Source: JAWLGW01 sp964569055 (GTDB lineage Bacteria; Planctomycetota; J058). From it: a stretch of 8,149 nucleotides of DNA. The notes under the pieces were generated by a model that worked only from the letters and a program-made list of their open reading frames with translations, ran no database searches and was not told the DNA's origin. The position numbers were made by a program, and so were the translations under genes. The DNA lies in contig CAZMSZ010000348.1 of assembly GCA_964569055.1 (NCBI GenBank), positions 1 through 8,149 on the forward strand, read 5' to 3'. This document shows positions 1 through 7,081 of this stretch, one piece after another; the first letter of the stretch is position 1, and every line of letters starts with the position of its first letter.

Positions 1-3000
1 TCGAGGCCCATGTCCCCGACCTCGTCCAGGAACAGCGTCCCCTCGTGGGCCAGCTCGAACAGGCCCTGGCGGGTGCGGTCGGCCCCGGTGAACGCGCCCT
101 TGACCACGCCGAACAGCTCGCTCTCGAGCAGCGAGTCGGGGATCGCGGCGCAGTTCAGCACGATGAACGGCCCGTCCTTGCGCGGGCTCGCCAGGTGGAG
201 CGCCTTGGCGACCAGCTCCTTGCCCGTGCCGCTCTCCCCCATGATCGTGACCGCGGCGCTGGTCCGGCCGTAGCGCTCGATCAGCCGCTGCAGGGCCCGC
301 ATGGCGGGGCTGCGGCCCACGAGCGCCGGGGCGGCGCTCGTCCCCGACAGCTCGCGCGCGGTCTCGCGCAGCGCCTCGGCCCGCCGGGTCAGCTCCTGCA
401 GGCGCTCGTGCCGGCGCAGCGCGGCCTCGAGCGGCGCGCACAGCGTCGCCACCAGCGCGCGGGCGAGCTGCCGCGCGGCCGCGTCGAAGGCGGCCCGCGC
501 CCGCGGGTGGTCGAGGTACACGACGCCGAACGGCGCGCCGCCGCCCGAGCGGAGCGGGAGCGCCAGGACCGCGCGCGGCGTGCCCCGGCCGCGCGCGAAC
601 CGCCCGCCGCGCGCGGCCGCGTCCTCGAGGTCGACCGGCAAGCCCTCGCGCGCCACGTGCGCCACGATCGCGCGCGCGGCGGCCTGCTCGCTCAGCGCCG
701 TCGGCTCGAGGCCGCGGGCGACCCGCACCGCGGGCTCCGCGCCGCCCTCCACCAGCGCCACCAGACCGCGCGCGGCGCCGGTCGCCTCGAGCAGGGCGTC
801 GAGCGCGGCGCCGAGCAGCGGGTCGAGCTCGAGCCCGCTCGCCAGGACCCGCGTCATGGTGGCCAGCAGGCGCTCGGGCGCGGGCCCCGCGCGGCGCGCG
901 TCGCCGGGCGCCGCCAGCGCGACCGCCGGCGCGGCCGCCCGCTCCAGGCCCCGTCGCAGCGCGTCGGGCAGCCCGTCGGCGAGTCGCCGGGCGGCGGCCT
1001 CGGGGGCGGCCCGCTCCAGCGCGGCCTCGTGCGGGCTGCCCGAGGCCGCGGCCTCCTCGGCGCGCGCCGCCGCGACCAGCGCCAGCAGCGCGACGTCGCC
1101 CAGGCGGCGCGCCGCCTGCTCGGCCGCCGCCAGCGAGAGCAGCCCGGGGGCGTCGAGCTCGCGTCCGGCGCGGCGGACGGCCGCCCCCAGCAAGGCCAGC
1201 CCGATCGCCCGCCGCTCGGCCAGCGGCCCCGGGAGGGCGGGCGCGACCGGCGGCCCCTCCGGATCGCTCCACGGCCGGCCCGCCCCCGCCACGTCGCGCC
1301 GGACCAGGCACAGGAAGGCCCGCTTCAGCCGCAGCGCGCCCGCCCGCAGCGTGGCGCGCCCCTCGCCCGCGGCCCCCTGCCCGGCGAGGGCCTGATCGAG
1401 CCGGGCCAGCGCCGCGTCGGTCCGCCCCTGCGCCGCGAGGACCACCGCCTCCGCCTCGAGCGTCAGCGCCTCGCCCAGCGCCCGCACGCCCGCCGCGGCG
1501 CCCTCCAGCGCGCGCGCCGCCTCGCGCGCCTGCTCCTCGTGGGCCTCGGCCTGCTCGAGGTCGCCGGCGCGGGCGCACAGCGCGGCGGCCAGGGTGCGCA
1601 GCGCCAGCCGGGCCAGCGGCGCGCCGCGCTCGAGCGCGGCCTGCACCGGCGGCGGGGCGGCGGCGAAGCGGAGCGGGCGGCGCGCCGCCTCGAGCAGCGC
1701 CGCCGGCCCGCCCGGGCGGCCCACCGCGAACTCGAGCGCCTCGACCGCCTCGGCCGCCTCGTCGGGCGAGCCGAGCGCGGCGCGCAGCGCGAGCGCGCGC
1801 CCGGTGTGCGCGAGCGCGGCCCCGACGTCGCCCGCGGCGCGCCACAGCTCGCCGAGCTCGAGCTGCGACTCGGCCACGCGCCCCACGTCGCCGAGCGCGA
1901 GGCGCAGCCGCTCGCTGCGCTGCAGCGCCTCGAGCGCGGCCGCGGTCCGACGCTCGCCCAGGCGCGTGCGCCCGAGCTCGCTCAGCGCCGCGCTCTCGAT
2001 CAGCGGGTCGCCCGCCGCGCGCGCCACGCGCGCGGCGCGCCGGAAGCTGCGCGCCGCGCCGCGCGGGTCGCCCAGCGCGCGGCGGACCCGCCCCACGTTG
2101 GTGTAGGCCCGGCACAGCACCGAGGGCTGCCCCACCCGCTCGGCGATGTCGAGCGCGCGCTCCAGCGCCGCCTCGGCCTGGCTGAGCTTCCCCTGCGCCT
2201 GACCGACCAGGCCGAGGTTGTTGAGGAGCCCCGCCGAGAGGGTCAGGTTCGCCTGCTGCTCGGCCAGCTCGAGCGCCCGGCGAAAGTGCGCCTCGGCCGC
2301 GGCGGGGTCGCCCTCGTACCACGCCAGGTTGCCGAGCGTGCGCTCCGCGTCGAGCTCCGCCTGCGCCGGGTCGAGCGGCTCGAGCAGCGCGCGGGCCTCG
2401 GCCACGCGCGCGCGCGCCTCGCCGTCGCCGGCGCGGTCGAGCGAGAGCACCAGCGCCCCGGCCTCGCGCAGGAGGAGCGTCGCCGACAGGCGCGGGTCGC
2501 GCGCCGCCTCCGCCCAGCGCTCGGCGCGCGCGTACAGCCGCGCCGCGCCGGCGTGGTCGCCGCGCGCCGTGGCGACCTCGGCCTGGGCGGCCTCGAGCTC
2601 GGCCAGGAGCGGGGCCGCCTCCGCCGGGAGCGCGCCCGGCTCGACCCCGCCCGGGGCGAGCAGCGCCCGCGCGCTGGTCGCCCAGCGCAGCGCCTGGTGG
2701 GTGTCGCCCTCGGCGCGGGCCACGCGGCTGCGCGCGACCTGCAGCCGCGCGGTCAGCAGCGGGTCGTCCTGCCCCTCGAGGTCGGCCGCGGCGCCGTCGA
2801 GCGCGCGGCGCGCCTGGTCGAACGCGCCGCGGGTGAGGAGGCGCGCCGCGTAGGCCTCGCCGGCCCGCGCGCGCTCGGGGCCGGGCGGAAGCAGGTCGAG
2901 CGCGCCGCGGTACAGCTCCTCGGGCGCCGGGTCGTCTGCCGCGGCGCGCAGCGCGCGCTGGGCGGCCTCGGGCGCGCGCGCCGCGAGGGCCAGCCGCGCG

Positions 3001-4973
3001 CGCTCGCCCTCGCTCGCCTCGGGGTCGTCCGGCTCCTGCTCGAGCGCCGCCAGCGCCCGCCGGCAGCGCGCGGCGCGCTGCTCCTCGTCGAGCGCGTCGA
3101 GGAGCACCTTGCGGGTCACGCCGTGGCGGAAGCGCAGGCGGTCGCCCGCGCGCTCGAGCACGCCCGCCTCGAGCAGCTCGGCGAGGGCGGGCGCCTCGCC
3201 CTCCCCCGCCAGCGCGTGGGCCGTGGGCGCGCGCAGCGGGCGACCGATCGTGGCCAGGGTCTCCGCCAGCGCGCGCGCCGACGGCGAGAGCCGCGCCAGC
3301 CGCGCCGTGACCGAGTCGAACACGGTGGCGGGGGTCCCGCCGCCGAGCCGCCACTCGCGCGCCAGCTCCACCAGCAGGAACGGGCTCCCGCCGCCGAGCC
3401 GCGTCAGCCGCTCCACCTCGCCGGCGGGCGCGCCGAGGAGCGACGAGGCCACCAGGGCGCGCGCCTCGTCGGCGGTGAGCTCGCCCAAGGAGACGCGCCG
3501 GCCGCGCGGGGTGAGGGGCGCGGCGAGCGCGCGACCGAGCGGCGTGTCGTCCGCGTCGCCTGCTTCGGGTCGGCGCGCCAGGATCAGCGCCAGGGCGCCC
3601 CCGGTCTCGGGGGAGACCGCGGCGCGCGCGAGGTGCGCCACGAGGTCGGCGGCGGCCGGCGCGAGGAGGTGCGCGTCGTCGATCAGCACGGCCAGCGGGC
3701 GCTCGGCGGCGAGGGCGACCAGGAACCGCGCCACGTGCTCGTGGCGCGCCTCGGGCCCCAGCGGCGAGGCGGCGGCGACCGCCTCGCGCGCGCGCGCCGC
3801 GAGCGGGTCGTCGCGTCCCTCGCTGGCGAGCGCGATCAGGGGGCGCCAGCAGGCGTACGGGTCGCCCCCGGCGAAGGCCTGCGCGCGCAGCGCGCGCGCG
3901 CCGCGTCGCGCCAGCCGGAGCGCGGCCTCCTCCAGCAGGCGCGACTTGCCCAGGCCCTCGGCCGCGATCACCTCCAGCAGCGGCGCGGCGGCCGAGGCGC
4001 TCGCCCCGCGCGCGGCGCGGCCGAGCGCGGCCAGCGCCTGCGCGTCCTCGAGCGCCGCCACCGCCGCGGCCAGCGGCTCGGCGCGCCCCAAGAAGGCGGG
4101 CTCCACGGCGGCCGGCAGGACCTCGGGCGCGGCGGGCGCCTCACCGAGCGCCGCGGCGAAGGCGGCCCGCGTCGCGGCGAGGTCGGCCCGGGCCCGCGGG
4201 TCTCCCTGCAGCAGCAGCCCCACGCCGCGCGCCAGCGCGGCCGGCAGGTCGGGGCGGAGGTCGGACAGCGGCAGCGGGCTGGGCCGATCGGGCGGCCGCC
4301 CGCTCGCGCCGAGGTAGAGCGTGGCGCCGAGCGCGTACAGGTCGGCGCGCGGATCGGCGGGCTCGGTGGCCGCGAGCTCGGGCGCGCGCAGGGCCGGCGC
4401 GAGCGCGCCCGGGTCGAGCGCGCCCAGGCCCGGCTCGAGCAGGCGCACCGCGCCGTCCTCGGCGAGCTCGACCCGCTCGGGTGAGAGCGCGCCGTGCGCG
4501 AGGCCCAGCCGCGCGAGCGCGTCGAGGGCCGACAGCGCGGCGAGCCCCACCTGCGCGAGCAGTTCGCCATCGAGGCGCCCCACCCGGGCCAGCGCCGCGA
4601 GCGTCCGCCCGCCGCGCGGCGCGGTCACGAGCGCCCAGGCGCCCACGGCGGCCGGCGGGCCGACCTCGACCCGCTCGCAGGCGTGGACCGCCTCGAGATG
4701 GCGGTGCCGCAGGCGACCCTGCAGCGCGGGGTGCTCGGCCCCGCGCGGCGTGACCCGCTCACCCGCGAGCAGCCGCAGGCGACGCTCGCCCCCCAGCAGC
4801 TCGTCGCGGACGCGGTGCGCCCGAGGAGCGCGCGACGGCTCGTCGGACGCGGGCCCGAGCACGCGATACCGCCCGAGCAGCCAGGTCCCGACCGGGAGCT
4901 CGAGCGCCAGCCCGGCGTCCGCGGCCTCGACGGCGCCCGCGGCCTCGAGCTCGCTGCCCGCTTCGGTGTGCAC
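1..4973 (-). CDS. Multidomain sigma-54-dependent transcriptional regulator: pseudokinase - AAA/STAND ATPase - TPR - GAF - sigma-54 AAA+ (partial, C-terminus missing)
   Basis: Probable signal-integrating activator of sigma-54 RNA polymerase. The minus frame is open for 1657 codons to the window edge. Residues ~30-275 resemble a Ser/Thr kinase (GRYRVLG at 34-40, HGALSPERVEL at 160-170, APE at 197-199, DLYALG at 211-216), but the glycine loop is lost, HRD is HGA and DFG is EPG (180-182), so it is probably inactive. Residues ~293-640 look like the ATPase of PknK/MalT-like regulators: FLGR at 294, P-loop AAEGLGKS at 337-344 whose first Gly is Ala, and LIDDAH with Asp432/433. A TPR array follows (~640 to ~1290). 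A GAF domain occupies ~1366-1520. The sigma-54 AAA+ domain starts near 1551, with GESGTGKE (1579-1586), GAFTGA (1626-1631) and TLFLDE (1646-1651). Roughly 130 residues of this domain and any Fis-type HTH lie outside the window. The GTG start is preferred because a GAAGGGGG element sits six bases upstream; the ATG at 4999 is out of frame. Domain calls are confident; the signal and targets are unknown. Confidence 0.93.
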   Translation of the reverse strand, partial: MHTEAGSELEAAGAVEAADAGLALELPVGTWLLGRYRVLGPASDEPSRAPRAHRVRDELLGGERRLRLLAGERVTPRGAEHPALQGRLRHRHLEAVHACERVEVGPPAAVGAWALVTAPRGGRTLAALARVGRLDGELLAQVGLAALSALDALARLGLAHGALSPERVELAEDGAVRLLEPGLGALDPGALAPALRAPELAATEPADPRADLYALGATLYLGASGRPPDRPSPLPLSDLRPDLPAALARGVGLLLQGDPRARADLAATRAAFAAALGEAPAAPEVLPAAVEPAFLGRAEPLAAAVAALEDAQALAALGRAARGASASAAAPLLEVIAAEGLGKSRLLEEAALRLARRGARALRAQAFAGGDPYACWRPLIALASEGRDDPLAARAREAVAAASPLGPEARHEHVARFLVALAAERPLAVLIDDAHLLAPAAADLVAHLARAAVSPETGGALALILARRPEAGDADDTPLGRALAAPLTPRGRRVSLGELTADEARALVASSLLGAPAGEVERLTRLGGGSPFLLVELAREWRLGGGTPATVFDSVTARLARLSPSARALAETLATIGRPLRAPTAHALAGEGEAPALAELLEAGVLERAGDRLRFRHGVTRKVLLDALDEEQRAARCRRALAALEQEPDDPEASEGERARLALAARAPEAAQRALRAAADDPAPEELYRGALDLLPPGPERARAGEAYAARLLTRGAFDQARRALDGAAADLEGQDDPLLTARLQVARSRVARAEGDTHQALRWATSARALLAPGGVEPGALPAEAAPLLAELEAAQAEVATARGDHAGAARLYARAERWAEAARDPRLSATLLLREAGALVLSLDRAGDGEARARVAEARALLEPLDPAQAELDAERTLGNLAWYEGDPAAAEAHFRRALELAEQQANLTLSAGLLNNLGLVGQAQGKLSQAEAALERALDIAERVGQPSVLCRAYTNVGRVRRALGDPRGAARSFRRAARVARAAGDPLIESAALSELGRTRLGERRTAAALEALQRSERLRLALGDVGRVAESQLELGELWRAAGDVGAALAHTGRALALRAALGSPDEAAEAVEALEFAVGRPGGPAALLEAARRPLRFAAAPPPVQAALERGAPLARLALRTLAAALCARAGDLEQAEAHEEQAREAARALEGAAAGVRALGEALTLEAEAVVLAAQGRTDAALARLDQALAGQGAAGEGRATLRAGALRLKRAFLCLVRRDVAGAGRPWSDPEGPPVAPALPGPLAERRAIGLALLGAAVRRAGRELDAPGLLSLAAAEQAARRLGDVALLALVAAARAEEAAASGSPHEAALERAAPEAAARRLADGLPDALRRGLERAAAPAVALAAPGDARRAGPAPERLLATMTRVLASGLELDPLLGAALDALLEATGAARGLVALVEGGAEPAVRVARGLEPTALSEQAAARAIVAHVAREGLPVDLEDAAARGGRFARGRGTPRAVLALPLRSGGGAPFGVVYLDHPRARAAFDAAARQLARALVATLCAPLEAALRRHERLQELTRRAEALRETARELSGTSAAPALVGRSPAMRALQRLIERYGRTSAAVTIMGESGTGKELVAKALHLASPRKDGPFIVLNCAAIPDSLLESELFGVVKGAFTGADRTRQGLFELAHEGTLFLDEVGDMGL

Positions 4974-4979
4974 GACAGA

Positions 4980-4987
4980 CCCCCTTC
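4980..4987 (-). promoter_or_regulatory. Ribosome binding site of the multidomain regulator
   Basis: On the minus strand GAAGGGGG lies six bases before the GTG at 4973-4971. It is the only purine-rich Shine-Dalgarno-like element here and it decides the start, since there is no in-frame ATG just upstream. It fits the consensus only moderately. Confidence 0.55.
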
Positions 4988-5051
4988 GCCGCGCACCAAT
5001 GGTACCCCGTACGCCGGCGGGGGCGGGCGGTTTCAGGGCGCGGAGGTCGGA

Positions 5052-5088
5052 GTCCGAGTCGAACTCCGACTCGGACTCGGACTCGGAC
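5052..5088. repeat. Short hexamer repeat (GACTCG) with an overlapping hairpin
   Basis: GACTCG is repeated three times at 5068-5085, followed by GAC. The preceding GTCCGAGTCG (5052-5061) is the exact reverse complement of CGACTCGGAC (5067-5076), giving a 10-bp stem with a 5-base loop; other pairing registers are possible because of the tandem copies. It lies about 80-115 bases upstream of the regulator's start codon, possibly within its promoter or leader. No function can be assigned. Confidence 0.7.
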
Positions 5089-5128
5089 GGGCTGACATCA
5101 GTCCATCGCGACGCTGGGTAGCGTGGCT

Positions 5129-5149
5129 TCTCTCGAGTCGGGCGAGAGA
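5129..5149. repeat. Small inverted repeat (7-bp arms)
   Basis: TCTCTCG (5129-5135) and CGAGAGA (5143-5149) are perfect complements around a 7-base loop. It directly precedes the larger inverted repeat. It has no T-tract on either side, so it does not look like an intrinsic terminator. It could be an operator-like dyad or chance. Confidence 0.4.
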
Positions 5150-5150
5150 G

Positions 5151-5272
5151 GAGATATGGAATATCAACAGGGAACAGGAAATGAGGGCACGAGGAATGGC
5201 TCGCGCTCATCGTGGGCGCATCGGCGATAGCCGTTCTGGCGTTCCCGATTCCTCATTCCCTGTTGATATCTC
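5151..5272. repeat. Imperfect inverted repeat with two 7-base insertions in the left arm
   Basis: The right arm (5251-5272) reads, as reverse complement, GAGATAT + CAACAGGGA + ATGAGG. The left arm holds the same three blocks in the same order (5151-5157, 5165-5173, 5181-5186), separated by two extra 7-base segments, GGAATAT and ACAGGAA, each resembling the adjacent block. The spacer is 64 bases, and a second pairing (GAGGAAT 5191-5197 with ATTCCTC 5248-5254) is possible. The element is less GC-rich than the rest of the window. It could be a REP-like or MITE-like remnant, a structured leader, or a decayed low-complexity pair. No transposase or target duplication was seen. Confidence 0.6.
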
Positions 5273-5412
5273 ATAGGTCCGGGCGAGCTGGACTCACGCC
5301 ATCTGCACCCTTCGAGCCCGAGGCAGACCTGCTCGCCTGGGGAGGGCGACAGGAGAGGTACGATGGCCATCTGCGCCTCGCGCGTGTCCGCCGGCGGTGG
5401 TATACGCAAGAC

Positions 5413-6219
5413 ATGAGCACTGCTCTGCCCTGGGCCGACGACATCGACAGCCGGACCAACGAGTACGTCCGGCGCTGGATGCGGCACTTCCCGCAGCTGC
5501 GCGCCACGGCGATCGAGTCCTGGCTGGAGCGCCTCGAGGCCCACACCGTGCCGACCCGGTTGCGCGTGCTGACGGCCGAGGAGCGCGACCTCCTGCTCGA
5601 GTCGCACTGGCGAGAGCAGCACGACCTCCCGCCGCTCGAGCCGGCCGCCTTCGACAAGCTGGTGCTGTCGCTCGAGCAGCTCGTGCGCTGGGGGCAGGAC
5701 CGCTCGCCGGTGGGGGCCGCCTTCGTCCGGCTCGGGTTCCGCGCGCCGCTCGACAGCGAGGCCGGCCTGGGGGCCGACCTGGCGGTGGACGGCGGGCCCG
5801 AGGCGCTGCACGTGCTCGAGAGCAGCGCCCGGGTGTTCGACGACGTGTGCCTGTCGCAGGAGTGCGGCTACCTGCCGGGCGTGGTGGTGCGCCCCTGGCT
5901 GGAGATCGAGCCCTGGCAGGAGCTGCGCGCCTTCGTGCGCGGGCGCCGGCTGGCGGGCCTGAGCCAGCGCCACGCGGGCGCGCGCCTGCAGGGCCTGGTG
6001 GAGCGGGTCGACGCGCTCGAGGAGGCGGCGCAGCGGTTGTGCGCGCAGCTCGGGCCGAGCTGGCCGCTCGACGACCTGGTGGCCGACCTCGTGGTGGACC
6101 CCGAGCGGGGCGAGGCGAAGCTGCTCGATCTCCACCCCTGGCTGCCGTGGTGCGACGGGGCGCTGTTCCACTGGGAGCAGGACTCGTTCGCCTCGTACGC
6201 CTTCCGCTACCGGCCCTGA
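5413..6219 (+). CDS. CDC123/D123-like ATP-grasp family protein
   Basis: A 268-residue protein matching the CDC123 (D123) family, whose eukaryotic members are ATP-binding ATP-grasp-fold proteins that help assemble initiation factor eIF2. Bacteria lack eIF2, so the bacterial role is unknown; ligase-like modification of a protein or small molecule is an inference. Recognisable segments run in family order: an N-terminal part with FPQLRATAIESWLERL, FVRLGFRAP at 104-112 (compare the family's FVKL..SSPKDA), RPWLEIEPWQELRAFVRG at 160-177 (compare REW..IEP.MEFRCFV), SQR at 184-186, LLDLHPW at 237-243 (compare LIDFNPF) and HWEQ at 253-256 (compare TWEE). The usual second metal-binding motif D-x-N is D239-x-H241; D225 is the likely first acidic ligand. 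It is somewhat shorter than eukaryotic CDC123. The ATG at 5413 has no clear Shine-Dalgarno sequence, but family-like sequence begins just after it, and the upstream ATG at 5212 would add 67 residues read from an inverted repeat. It is divergent from the sensor-regulator. Confidence 0.85.
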   Translation: MSTALPWADDIDSRTNEYVRRWMRHFPQLRATAIESWLERLEAHTVPTRLRVLTAEERDLLLESHWREQHDLPPLEPAAFDKLVLSLEQLVRWGQDRSPVGAAFVRLGFRAPLDSEAGLGADLAVDGGPEALHVLESSARVFDDVCLSQECGYLPGVVVRPWLEIEPWQELRAFVRGRRLAGLSQRHAGARLQGLVERVDALEEAAQRLCAQLGPSWPLDDLVADLVVDPERGEAKLLDLHPWLPWCDGALFHWEQDSFASYAFRYRP

Positions 6220-6237
6220 CGCGCACCCTCGGGGAGC

Positions 6238-6260
6238 GGCGCCTCGCGCAGCGAGACGCC
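6238..6260 (+). terminator. Possible terminator hairpin after the CDC123-like gene
   Basis: GGCGCCTCGC (6238-6247) and GCGAGACGCC (6251-6260) pair with one mismatch around a GCA loop, 19 bases after the stop codon. There is no U-tract, so this is not a classic intrinsic terminator, and GC-rich dyads are common by chance in this DNA. The remaining bases up to 6384 show no gene or clear promoter. Confidence 0.35.
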
Positions 6261-6384
6261 GCGGGCGAGCGAGACGCAGCCGGCGCCGCGCCCGCGCCGG
6301 ACGTGGCGCTGTCCGCGCCCCCGCGCCCGAGCCACGGCGGCGTGGCGCGCCGTTCGCACCACCGCCCGGCGCCGAGCCGCCGGC

Positions 6385-6390
6385 AGGAGG
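6385..6390 (+). promoter_or_regulatory. Ribosome binding site of the HdeD-family gene
   Basis: A full AGGAGG lies six bases before the GTG at 6397, close to ideal spacing, and fixes that GTG as the start. Confidence 0.8.
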
Positions 6391-6396
6391 TGCCCC

Positions 6397-7020
6397 GTGG
6401 TCGCGACCCGCTCGCTCCTGGTCCTGCACGCGATTCCCTGGTGGGCGCTCGCCCTGCGCGGGGTCGGAGCGCTCGCGTTCGCGGCGCTCGCCTTCCTGTG
6501 GCCCGGGCTGACCTTGGTCGTGCTCGTGGCCTTGTTCGCCGCGTACGCCTTCGTGGACGGTCTGACGGCCCTGGTGACCGGGATCGGGGCGCGCTGGTGG
6601 TCCATGGTCGCGCTCGGCGTGCTCAGCGTGGCGGCGGGCGTGGCCGCGCTGGCGTGGCCCGGCCTGACCGCGCTCGCGCTGGTGTACCTGATCGCCGCCT
6701 GGGCGGTCGTCCGCGGCGCGTTCGAGCTGGTCGCCGCCGTGCAGCTCCGGCGCGCGATCGAGGGCGAATGGTTGCTGGCGCTCTCGGGGATCGCCTCGAT
6801 CGCGTTCGGGGCGCTGGTGGCGGCGTTCCCCGGGGCGGGCGCGCTGTCGATCGTGTGGCTGCTCGGGGCGTTCGCGGTCGTGCTCGGCGCCCTGTCGCTG
6901 GCCGTCGCGTTCCGGCTGCGGACCGACGCCCGTCGGCTCGCCTCGCGGGCCGCGCCGGCGCGCAGCCGCGACGAGGCCCTGCTCACGCCCAGCGGAGCGC
7001 CGCGGCGCGACGTGCCGTGA
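6397..7020 (+). CDS. HdeD family (DUF308) six-helix inner-membrane protein
   Basis: A 207-residue integral membrane protein of the HdeD/DUF308 family, named after the E. coli acid-resistance locus membrane protein, whose biochemical activity is not known. Six hydrophobic segments are visible at about 15-35, 38-61, 67-87, 90-115, 124-144 and 148-172. They form three copies of one helical-hairpin unit, each with a turn at the same place: WPG at 35-37, WPG at 87-89 and FPG at 144-146. Short basic segments after the fourth and sixth helices (RR at 118-119; RLRTDARR at 173-180) suggest cytoplasmic loops. The last 35 residues are polar and probably cytoplasmic. Its length is close to that of E. coli HdeD. 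It starts at GTG behind a strong ribosome binding site and ends 61 bases before the proposed start of the CDF gene on the same strand, so co-transcription is plausible. A role in acid or envelope stress is inferred from the family only. Confidence 0.92.
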   Translation: MVATRSLLVLHAIPWWALALRGVGALAFAALAFLWPGLTLVVLVALFAAYAFVDGLTALVTGIGARWWSMVALGVLSVAAGVAALAWPGLTALALVYLIAAWAVVRGAFELVAAVQLRRAIEGEWLLALSGIASIAFGALVAAFPGAGALSIVWLLGAFAVVLGALSLAVAFRLRTDARRLASRAAPARSRDEALLTPSGAPRRDVP

Positions 7021-7067
7021 GCGCCCACGCGACGCGTGCCGCGCGTTACAGTCGCAGGCCGAGTCGC

Positions 7068-7073
7068 AGGAGG
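7068..7073 (+). promoter_or_regulatory. Ribosome binding site of the cation efflux gene, pointing to an ATA start
   Basis: AGGAGG at 7068-7073, extended by GAGAGG, is followed eight bases later by ATA at 7082. The next in-frame start codon, GTG at 7136, has only C-rich sequence in front of it. The Shine-Dalgarno placement therefore supports initiation at 7082. Confidence 0.65.
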
Positions 7074-7081
7074 GAGAGGCC

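Larger units (their letters stand above)
4974..5412. other. Divergent intergenic region between the regulator and the CDC123-like gene
   Basis: These 439 bases separate two genes that point away from each other, so promoters for both should lie here. I see no convincing sigma-70 -35/-10 pair and no sigma-54 -24/-12 element on either strand. Weak candidates are TTGATA at 5263-5268 and TATACG at 5401-5406 (plus), the latter too close to the ATG unless the mRNA is nearly leaderless, and TACCAT at 5004-4999 (minus). The stretch 5151-5275 is clearly less GC-rich than its surroundings and contains the inverted repeat listed separately. The frame of the CDC123-like gene stays open upstream to an ATG at 5212, but that extension crosses the inverted repeat and looks non-coding. 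Confidence 0.6.

Noticed and set aside
301..4317. Several other plus-strand frames rich in Ala, Ser and Arg (e.g. 301-1395, 1594-2106, 2218-2853, 3109-4317)
   Set aside because: They are shadows of the same minus-strand gene in another frame; low-complexity composition, no recognisable domains.
45..4484. A 1479-codon open frame on the plus strand
   Set aside because: Its codons are the exact reverse complement, in register, of the codons of the minus-strand regulator, which has clear kinase-like, ATPase, TPR, GAF and sigma-54 motifs. The plus translation is only Arg/Gly/Ala/Gln-rich low complexity with no domain. It is open because TTA, CTA and TCA codons are absent from the plus strand in this GC-rich gene.
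5212..5412. Upstream ATG extension of the CDC123-like gene
   Set aside because: The extra 67 residues would be read through the right arm of the inverted repeat, have no family similarity and no ribosome binding site. The family-like sequence begins right after the ATG at 5413.
4974..5412. Sigma-54 (-24/-12) promoter for either divergent gene
   Set aside because: I looked for GG and GC separated by ten bases in a TGGCAC-N5-TTGC context on both strands. The closest, TGGCGTTCCCGATT at 5237-5250, lacks the -12 GC.
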